From Bacillus methanolicus (GTDB taxonomy: Bacteria > Bacillota > Bacilli > Bacillales > Cytobacillaceae): a stretch of DNA of 64,000 bases. A model generated the notes under the pieces. It ran no database searches, had not been told where the DNA came from, and saw nothing but the letters and a program-made list of their open reading frames with translations. The DNA lies in contig NZ_PNFF01000001.1 in NCBI RefSeq assembly GCF_028888695.1, forward strand, positions 753,501 to 817,500, written 5' to 3'. Shown in pieces: positions 58,434 through 64,000 of the stretch. The position numbers and the translations under genes are program-made. The stretch's first letter is position 1, and each line of letters starts with the position of its first letter.

Positions 58434-58499
58434 GCTCTTCGCATGAAATAGACTTCCTGGCCCATACTAACAATATCATAATGGAAGGGAGAAAAATAA

Positions 58500-59246
58500 A
58501 TGGATAAAGAGCCGAGGCAAAATTCTGAATATTATGGTGAAGACCAGCAAAGTGATGAAAAGCAGTCAAATATCATTGAAAAAATTCAACAACTTGGCCA
58601 AACGAACGTTCCGCAATTATCACAGGATTCGAAGATCCATTGCTTGGCAATTGTCGGTCAAATTGAAGGCCATATACAGCTGCCGCCGCAAAATAAAACG
58701 ACGAAATATGAACATATTATTCCGCAAATTGTTGCCATTGAACAAAACCCGAATATTGAAGGGCTTCTCGTAATCTTAAATACTGTAGGCGGCGACGTTG
58801 AAGCCGGGCTGGCTATTTCAGAGATGCTTGCTTCTTTATCAAAGCCTACTGTTTCACTAGTGCTTGGGGGAGGCCATTCAATCGGCGTACCGATAGCAGT
58901 CTCTTGCAGCTATTCTTTTATCGCTGAGACGGCAACGATGACAATTCATCCAATTCGATTAACCGGATTGGTGATAGGAGTTCCCCAGACGTTCGAATAT
59001 CTGGATAAAATGCAGGAACGAGTGATTAATTTTGTCACAAAGCATTCGGATATTTCGGCGGAAACATTTAAAGACCTCATGTTTGCAAAAGGCAATTTAA
59101 CGAGGGATATTGGAACGAATGTTGTCGGAACCGATGCAGTCAAATACGGTCTAATTGATGAGGTTGGCGGGATAGGGCAGGCGTTAAAAAAATTGAATGA
59201 ACTGATTGATTTAAACAATGGTGAAAAAGAGGCGATGATCCAATGA
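58500..59246 (+). CDS. tepA: ClpP-family protease TepA
   Basis: TepA is a ClpP-like serine protease reported to act in spores and germination in B. subtilis (degradation of small acid-soluble proteins). The 248-residue protein has the ClpP fold with [20 protein letters not shown], the nucleophile region [13 protein letters not shown] and the His region [20 protein letters not shown] polar N-terminal stretch (about 40 residues) precedes it. It overlaps ylzJ by four bases. Confidence 0.93.
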   Translation: MDKEPRQNSEYYGEDQQSDEKQSNIIEKIQQLGQTNVPQLSQDSKIHCLAIVGQIEGHIQLPPQNKTTKYEHIIPQIVAIEQNPNIEGLLVILNTVGGDVEAGLAISEMLASLSKPTVSLVLGGGHSIGVPIAVSCSYSFIAETATMTIHPIRLTGLVIGVPQTFEYLDKMQERVINFVTKHSDISAETFKDLMFAKGNLTRDIGTNVVGTDAVKYGLIDEVGGIGQALKKLNELIDLNNGEKEAMIQ

Positions 59247-59455
59247 TTTTGTATACCATGATGCCTCATGAACTCGTTTTCCCAACTGAAGATCATGAGT
59301 TTGGCAAGCAAAGAACGATCATTTACAATGGAGTCCCATTGTTAGTCGAAATGGAAGATGATCATTCTTTCAGAATTGTTCGCAATTTAAGCAGTGATCC
59401 GAAGCATTATTTGGACTCCCGCTGTAATCCGGGAGAAAAAATTTCTTATTTTTAA
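59243..59455 (+). CDS. ylzJ: YlzJ-like protein
   Basis: This is a 70-residue conserved protein of unknown function, always found next to tepA in Bacillus. It starts [14 protein letters not shown] and has [28 protein letters not shown]. The ATG overlaps the tepA stop (ATGA), so the two are translated together. Confidence 0.9.
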   Translation: MILYTMMPHELVFPTEDHEFGKQRTIIYNGVPLLVEMEDDHSFRIVRNLSSDPKHYLDSRCNPGEKISYF

Positions 59456-59467
59456 TGTTTTGTTTTT

Positions 59468-59496
59468 TTCTGAAAGCCCTGCCGATATGATATAAT
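59468..59496 (+). promoter_or_regulatory. Extended -10 promoter of spoIIIE
   Basis: TGATATAAT supplies TGn plus a consensus -10 (59491-59496). The -35 TTCTGA (59468-59473) is weak. Spacing is 17. Confidence 0.65.
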
Positions 59497-59510
59497 GAGA
59501 ATAAAAGCCA

Positions 59511-59540
59511 AAGAGCAGCCTAATAGGCTGCTTTCTTACT
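59511..59540 (+). terminator. Terminator-like hairpin in the spoIIIE leader
   Basis: AGCAGCC (59514-59520) and GGCTGCT (59526-59532) form a perfect 7-base stem followed by TTCTTACTT. It begins about 11 bases after the predicted start of transcription, so it could attenuate spoIIIE or end a tiny transcript. Confidence 0.55.
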
Positions 59541-59643
59541 TAATACTATCTCTTCATGCCATACATATTTGATGTTCATATTTTGTTTAAACGTAGAGAA
59601 TTTTGATGATGCTGAAAAATAAACACATGATTAAGGTGATGAA

Positions 59644-61986
59644 ATGGCCAAAACAAAGAAACGACGCTCACAGAAAAACGATCATATGAAAAGAACGATT
59701 CAATATGAACTGACTGCATTAGTTTTAATCGCTTTGGCGGTCATCTCCATTGCCAGACTCGGTGCGGTAGGAAACGCTTTCGTCCTATTTTTCCGGTTTT
59801 TCATGGGAGAATGGTATATGCTTATCCTGCTTGGGATTGTTCTTGTTTCTGCATATATGATGTGGAAGCGGTCTTTTCCATTTCTCTTTCACCGAAAGCT
59901 GATCGGTTTATATTTCATAATCTCTTCAATATTGCTTTTGAGCCATATTACGCTGTTTCAATTGTTATCAAACGGGGGTAAATTCGAGGACCCGAGCGTT
60001 ATTGCAAATACATGGGAATTATTTTGGATGGAAGTGCGGGGCGAGACAAGTACAACTGATCTCGGAGGCGGGATGATCGGTGCAATTTTGTTCGCGCTTT
60101 GCCACTATTTGTTCGATGAAGCAGGTACAAAGCTGATCGCAGCTGTTTTTATTATGATTGGATTTGTCCTTTTAACAGGAAAAACATTTGGCGATTCGCT
60201 GGGCAAGATTTTTTCTTTTCTAGGAAGTTTCATAAAAAATCAGTGGATTGCTTTTCTTGAAGATGTAAAGAATTGGCGGACTGAACGTACGGAAAGGAAA
60301 GCGGCAAGGAGACAGCGGCAAGAAGAAAGATTGCGCCGTTCGCAGGAAAAAGAAGAAGCGGAGCAAATGACAGATTCCGATCAACCAGAATTGGAGATCG
60401 GTTCCCCGCCGGAACCGATCATCTCCAGCTTTACGGAGAGAGCTTATCAAGAACATGCTGGAGATTCTGCGACAAAACCTGAAAAGAAAAGCAAAGATTT
60501 ATCTGTACAAGAAAGTGATGACGATTCCGCTCCGCCAATAACATTTACAGAGGTTGAAAATATTGATTATGAACTTCCTCCTCTTCGATTATTAAAACTT
60601 CCGCGGCATACAGACCAGAGCAGAGAATATGAACTGATCCATGCAAATGCAGCAAAATTGGAACGGACATTTCAAAGTTTTGGCGTAAAAGCTAGAGTGA
60701 CACAAGTTCATCTCGGTCCGGCGGTAACGAAATATGAAGTTCATCCGGATGTTGGGGTAAAAGTAAGCAAAATTGTAAGCTTAAGTGATGATCTTGCGCT
60801 TGCACTTGCCGCAAAAGACATTCGAATCGAAGCACCGATTCCCGGAAAGTCTGCAATTGGAATAGAAGTCCCAAACTCTGAGGTTGCGATGGTTTCTCTG
60901 CGCGAGGTACTTGAATCGACACAAAATGAAAAGCCTGATTCAAAGCTCCTGATCGGGCTGGGCCGCGATATTACGGGTGAAGCAGTTCTTGCTGAACTGA
61001 ATAAAATGCCGCATTTGCTTGTTGCAGGAGCAACGGGCAGCGGGAAAAGTGTATGTATTAACGGAATTATTACAAGCATCTTAATGCGGGCAAAACCGCA
61101 TGAAGTTAAATTAATGATGATCGACCCTAAGATGGTTGAATTGAATGTTTATAACGGGATCCCACATTTGCTTGCTCCAGTCGTCACTGATGCCAAGAAA
61201 GCATCGCAAGCATTGAAAAAAGTGGTAAGCGAAATGGAACGGCGTTATGAATTGTTTTCGCATACCGGAACGAGAAATATCGAAGGCTATAATGAATACA
61301 TTAAAAGGCATAATGCCGAAGAAGAAGCAAAACAGCCTCTGTTGCCTTATATTGTTGTCATTGTGGACGAGCTGGCTGATTTAATGATGGTTGCTTCCTC
61401 GGACGTTGAAGATTCGATTACCCGTCTTGCACAAATGGCAAGAGCAGCGGGAATTCACTTAATCATCGCGACCCAAAGACCGTCAGTAGATGTGATTACC
61501 GGCGTCATTAAAGCAAATATTCCATCCCGGATCGCTTTCGCTGTTTCTTCACAGACTGACTCAAGGACAATTTTGGATATGGGAGGAGCAGAAAAGCTTC
61601 TCGGCCGCGGTGACATGCTGTTTCTTCCTGTTGGCGCTTCTAAACCAATACGCGTCCAGGGTGCTTTTCTTTCAGATGAAGAAGTTGAAGAGGTAGTAAA
61701 CTTTGTCATTTCCCAGCAAAAAGCACAATATCAAGAAGAAATGATCCCTGATGATATTCCGGAGAATACTTCTGAAGTGGACGATGAACTTTATAATCAA
61801 GCTGTCGAACTGGTAATAGAAATGCAAACGGCTTCGGTTTCCATGCTGCAGCGAAGATTTCGCATTGGCTACACACGTGCTGCCCGGCTTATTGACGAAA
61901 TGGAAGCAAGAGGGATCGTTGGTCCGTATGAAGGAAGCAAACCCCGTGAAGTTCTCGTGTCAAAGCCAAAAGAAGAAGCTAACTAG
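59644..61986 (+). CDS. spoIIIE: DNA translocase SpoIIIE (FtsK family)
   Basis: SpoIIIE pumps the chromosome into the forespore across the septum and resolves trapped DNA. The 780-residue protein has about four N-terminal membrane helices (25-190), a charged linker (about 205-300), the alpha-beta motor with Walker A GATGSGKS (462-469) and a C-terminal gamma winged helix ([26 protein letters not shown]). Assignment as SpoIIIE follows from synteny with tepA-ylzJ and ymfC. The ATG has AAGGTGATGAA just upstream. Confidence 0.95.
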   Translation: MAKTKKRRSQKNDHMKRTIQYELTALVLIALAVISIARLGAVGNAFVLFFRFFMGEWYMLILLGIVLVSAYMMWKRSFPFLFHRKLIGLYFIISSILLLSHITLFQLLSNGGKFEDPSVIANTWELFWMEVRGETSTTDLGGGMIGAILFALCHYLFDEAGTKLIAAVFIMIGFVLLTGKTFGDSLGKIFSFLGSFIKNQWIAFLEDVKNWRTERTERKAARRQRQEERLRRSQEKEEAEQMTDSDQPELEIGSPPEPIISSFTERAYQEHAGDSATKPEKKSKDLSVQESDDDSAPPITFTEVENIDYELPPLRLLKLPRHTDQSREYELIHANAAKLERTFQSFGVKARVTQVHLGPAVTKYEVHPDVGVKVSKIVSLSDDLALALAAKDIRIEAPIPGKSAIGIEVPNSEVAMVSLREVLESTQNEKPDSKLLIGLGRDITGEAVLAELNKMPHLLVAGATGSGKSVCINGIITSILMRAKPHEVKLMMIDPKMVELNVYNGIPHLLAPVVTDAKKASQALKKVVSEMERRYELFSHTGTRNIEGYNEYIKRHNAEEEAKQPLLPYIVVIVDELADLMMVASSDVEDSITRLAQMARAAGIHLIIATQRPSVDVITGVIKANIPSRIAFAVSSQTDSRTILDMGGAEKLLGRGDMLFLPVGASKPIRVQGAFLSDEEVEEVVNFVISQQKAQYQEEMIPDDIPENTSEVDDELYNQAVELVIEMQTASVSMLQRRFRIGYTRAARLIDEMEARGIVGPYEGSKPREVLVSKPKEEAN

Positions 61987-62007
61987 TATGAATGAAAAAG
62001 TAATTAT

Positions 62008-62038
62008 GGGGCTGGCTCATTAGCAAAGGGTCAGCCTC
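62008..62038 (+). repeat. Short dispersed hairpin repeat, copy 3
   Basis: A 31-base element begins GGGGCTGGCTC and ends GGGTCAGCCTC. The arms GGCTGGC and GTCAGCC pair with one G-T. It differs from the copy after cheD at 5 of 31 positions. Some differences are compensated within the stem (for example A8/G8 still pairs). Confidence 0.65.
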
Positions 62039-62265
62039 ATTATTAAAAGACGTAAAACATCACTGAAAAATCTTCAAATACAACATATTTTTTGAAGCGC
62101 TTACATATCCTAATGAAAATAGAATGAAGCCTCCTAATTGGATTTATTGGAAGCAGATTCATCTATTTTTCAGCAGCATTTTTCCTTCCATTTCTGTATG
62201 ATTATTTATTAAATTTTGACTGTTTTCTGCTGTCGCCTTTTTTTCTTCAAAGTAGAGAAACACTA

Positions 62266-62294
62266 TTTATTTATAGAGAAAAAAGTGATATAGT
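62266..62294 (+). promoter_or_regulatory. Promoter of ymfC
   Basis: TGATATAGT gives TGn plus a -10 (62289-62294). TTTATT (62266-62271) is a weak -35 at 17 bases. Confidence 0.5.
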
Positions 62295-62319
62295 ATTTTC
62301 GATTAGTAGGAATGATTGA

Positions 62320-62337
62320 ACATCAGAGGTCTGATGT
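62320..62337 (+). promoter_or_regulatory. Palindromic operator candidate ahead of ymfC
   Basis: The 8-base arms ACATCAGA and TCTGATGT flank GG. The site lies about 25 bases downstream of the -10 and ahead of the ribosome site. A palindrome in this place before a GntR-type gene fits autoregulation. It could also form an RNA hairpin with a very small loop. Confidence 0.55.
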
Positions 62338-62364
62338 CTTGAGAAAATGGTTGGAGGAGCCTGC

Positions 62365-63090
62365 ATGTCAATTAAGTCAGATAACCGTCATTTGTATTTA
62401 CAAGTCATCGATCGCTTAAAGCAAGATATTGAAAAGGGGCTGTATAAAGAAAGAGAAAAGCTTCCGTCTGAATTTGATCTTGCTAAACAATTAGGAGTAA
62501 GCAGAGCCACGCTTCGAGAAGCATTGCGAATTCTTGAAGAAGAGAATGTGATTATCAGACGTCACGGCGTTGGCACTTTTGTCAATGCAAAACCTCTGTT
62601 TACTTCAGGGATCGAGCAGTTAAATAGTGTTACGAACATGATTCAACTAGCTGGCATGACTCCGGGAACTATTTTCTTAAGTTCGTCAACCCAAGGCCCG
62701 ACCGAGGAGGACGTTCGCCGTTTCTCATGTTCATTGGATGAAGAAATCGTCGTGATTGAAAGGGTAAGGACCGCTAACGGGGAACCGGTTGTCTATTGTA
62801 TCGACAAAGTTCCTGAAAAAATTTTGCCTGAGAATTTTTCTCTCGAACAGGAATCCATCTTCAATTTATTGGAGATGAAGGCAAACCGGAAAATTACATA
62901 TGCAGTTGCCCATATTGAGCCTATAGGCTATCACGAAAAAATTTCTCCCATCCTTGAATGTGATCCCGAAACAGCATTGCTTGTTTTAAAGCAAATGCAC
63001 TATGATGAAATGGACGAGCCCATCCTTTATTCGGTAAACTATTTCAAAGCTGATAAGTTCAGATTCCATGTTTTGCGGAAGAGAGTTTAA
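62365..63090 (+). CDS. ymfC: GntR-family (HutC-type) transcriptional regulator YmfC
   Basis: The 241-residue protein has an N-terminal winged helix (about 10-75: [51 protein letters not shown]) and a C-terminal UTRA effector domain. It probably represses a transport operon in response to a small ligand, likely the adjacent BMP-type uptake system. ATG 62365 has GGAGGAG about 8 nt upstream; codons further upstream lie in the ribosome site. Confidence 0.92.
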   Translation: MSIKSDNRHLYLQVIDRLKQDIEKGLYKEREKLPSEFDLAKQLGVSRATLREALRILEEENVIIRRHGVGTFVNAKPLFTSGIEQLNSVTNMIQLAGMTPGTIFLSSSTQGPTEEDVRRFSCSLDEEIVVIERVRTANGEPVVYCIDKVPEKILPENFSLEQESIFNLLEMKANRKITYAVAHIEPIGYHEKISPILECDPETALLVLKQMHYDEMDEPILYSVNYFKADKFRFHVLRKRV

Positions 63091-63170
63091 TCATTTTAAA
63101 AGTGAAAACGCAATCAATGGGCCTATTCTGAACATTTCTACTAAAACCACAAATTTTTTGGGGGGTACAA

Positions 63171-64000
63171 ATGTTGAAAAAGCGTAAATTTGGTTTAGCG
63201 CTGTCACTCGTACTTGCTGCCGGAACAATTTTGGGTGCTTGCGGCAAAAGTGAAGATGGCGGATCAGCCGGTGAAGGTTCAAAAGAAGATAAATTTACAG
63301 TTGCAATGGTAACAGATGTCGGCGGTGTTGATGACAAATCATTCAACCAATCTGCTTGGGAAGGTCTTCAAGCATTTGGGAAAGAAAACGGTCTCAAACA
63401 AGGAAAAGATGGTTACCACTACCTTCAATCACAATCAGATGCAGATTACGCTACAAATTTAAATACACTTGCGCGTCAAGGTTTTGATTTAGTGTATGGT
63501 ATCGGTTTCTTAATGCAAGAGGCTGTTAAAGAAATCGCCCAACAGCAAAAAGATAAGCATTTCGCAATTGTGGACGCCGAAGTGAAAGAGCCAAACGTTG
63601 TAAGCATCTTATTTAAAGAGCAAGAAGCGGCATTCTTAGCTGGTGTTGCAGCTGCGAAAGCGACAAAAACAAACAAAATCGGTTTTATCGGTGGAATGGA
63701 AATTCCGGTAATTGAACGGTTTGAATCCGGATTCTTGGCCGGTGTAAAAGCAGTAAACCCGGATATTAAAGTTGACGTACAGTATGCAGGTGCATTTGAC
63801 AAAGCTGAGCTTGGAAAAACAATTGCATCTAAAATGTACTCTTCCGGTGCGGACGTGATTTTCCACGCTGCCGGCGGAACAGGTAACGGTCTATTTACGG
63901 AAGCGCGCGACCGTAAGAAGAAAGACCCTTCAAAAGAAATCTGGGCGATTGGTGTTGACTCAGACCAGTCTGCAGAAGGTGTCGTTGAAATTGATGGGAA
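63171..64000 (+). CDS. BMP-family ABC transporter substrate-binding lipoprotein (3' end outside window)
   Basis: The product begins with a lipoprotein signal ([18 protein letters not shown] then LGAC, Cys at about residue 24), followed by a Ser/Gly/Glu linker and the BMP/PnrA-type domain ([61 protein letters not shown]). Members bind nucleosides and deliver them to ABC importers such as NupNOPQ. The frame is open to the window end after about 276 codons. The start has TTGGGGGGTA upstream. ymfC, just before it, is the likely regulator. Confidence 0.93.
   Translation, partial: MLKKRKFGLALSLVLAAGTILGACGKSEDGGSAGEGSKEDKFTVAMVTDVGGVDDKSFNQSAWEGLQAFGKENGLKQGKDGYHYLQSQSDADYATNLNTLARQGFDLVYGIGFLMQEAVKEIAQQQKDKHFAIVDAEVKEPNVVSILFKEQEAAFLAGVAAAKATKTNKIGFIGGMEIPVIERFESGFLAGVKAVNPDIKVDVQYAGAFDKAELGKTIASKMYSSGADVIFHAAGGTGNGLFTEARDRKKKDPSKEIWAIGVDSDQSAEGVVEIDG

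Larger units (their letters stand above)
61987..62364 (+). other. Long intergenic region between spoIIIE and ymfC
   Basis: The 378 bases hold a hairpin repeat (62008-62038), an AT-rich stretch without a coding frame I trust, a promoter (62266-62294), a palindrome (62320-62337) and the ymfC ribosome site. No clear intrinsic terminator for spoIIIE is seen other than the repeat hairpin, which lacks a T run. Confidence 0.7.

Noticed and set aside
59481-59488. A sigma-D -10 box (exact GCCGATAT) ahead of spoIIIE.
   Set aside because: The TAAA -35 box is missing at the required distance (the bases there are GTTT). The overlapping TGATATAAT explains the promoter better.
62092-62105. A catabolite-repression (cre) site, TTGAAGCGCTTACA.
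   Set aside because: It matches a TGAAAGCGCTTACA form at 12 of 14 positions but lacks the conserved G at position 2. It is far from the promoter at 62266, so evidence is too weak.
1-64000. Insertion sequences, prophage genes, CRISPR arrays, rRNA and tRNA genes.
   Set aside because: None was seen. All long plus-strand frames are accounted for by conserved chromosomal genes in the expected order, and repeats are limited to short intergenic elements.

Overview
The window is a continuous, single-strand (+) stretch of the chromosome of a motile, endospore-forming member of the Bacillaceae. By hand counts the base composition is moderate, about 40-45% G+C. Gene order and protein sequences follow the Bacillus subtilis fla/che-to-ymf region almost gene for gene. 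Spore genes (dpaA/dpaB, ymxH, spoIIIE, tepA) lie beside a complete late part of the flagellar/chemotaxis operon. No insertion sequence, prophage, CRISPR array, tRNA or rRNA gene was seen. I cannot name the species from the sequence alone.

Layout. (1) 1-24155: second part of the fla/che operon, from fliG (cut by the window start) through the export ATPase set (fliH, fliI, fliJ), motE-like ylxF, fliK, flgD, flgE, flbD, fliL, the switch genes fliM and fliY, cheY, the export gate (fliZ/fliO, fliP, fliQ, fliR, flhB, flhA), flhF and flhG, the chemotaxis genes cheB, cheA, cheW, cheC, cheD, then sigD and swrB. Genes mostly overlap or sit a few bases apart and no terminator separates them. (2) 24156-27400: translation and nucleotide genes rpsB, tsf, pyrH, frr, with intrinsic terminators after rpsB, tsf and frr. 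(3) 27622-33750: isoprenoid/lipid/envelope genes uppS, cdsA, dxr, rasP, then proS. (4) 33775-38175: polC with its own promoter. (5) 38212-48470: the nusA-infB operon (rimP, nusA, rnpM/ylxR, ylxQ, infB, ylxP, rbfA, truB, ribF), then rpsO and pnp. (6) 48529-52867: ylxY, mlpA, ymxH and the sporulation operon dpaAB. (7) 53043-56258: asd, dapG, dapA, which make the diaminopimelate/lysine precursor; their product dihydrodipicolinate is the substrate of DpaAB, so the two blocks form one biochemical unit. (8) 56620-64000: rnjB, tepA, ylzJ, spoIIIE, a GntR-family regulator (ymfC) and the start of a BMP-family (nucleoside-type) lipoprotein gene cut by the window end.

Gene content is ordinary, and I found no convincing new multi-gene system. 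The interesting material is between genes. It includes: a probable remnant of a small flagellar-operon gene between flgD and flgE; an AT-rich, possibly replaced middle part of flgE; a hairpin that separates a strong Shine-Dalgarno sequence from the flbD start; two families of dispersed intergenic repeats (one large folded element at 56351-56528 with a deleted inverted copy at 29262-29312, and one short hairpin repeat in three places); a compact folded element between ylxP and rbfA; and a perfect-armed palindrome in front of the GntR gene. Several starts are non-ATG (TTG or GTG), chosen here from Shine-Dalgarno spacing and family N-termini.
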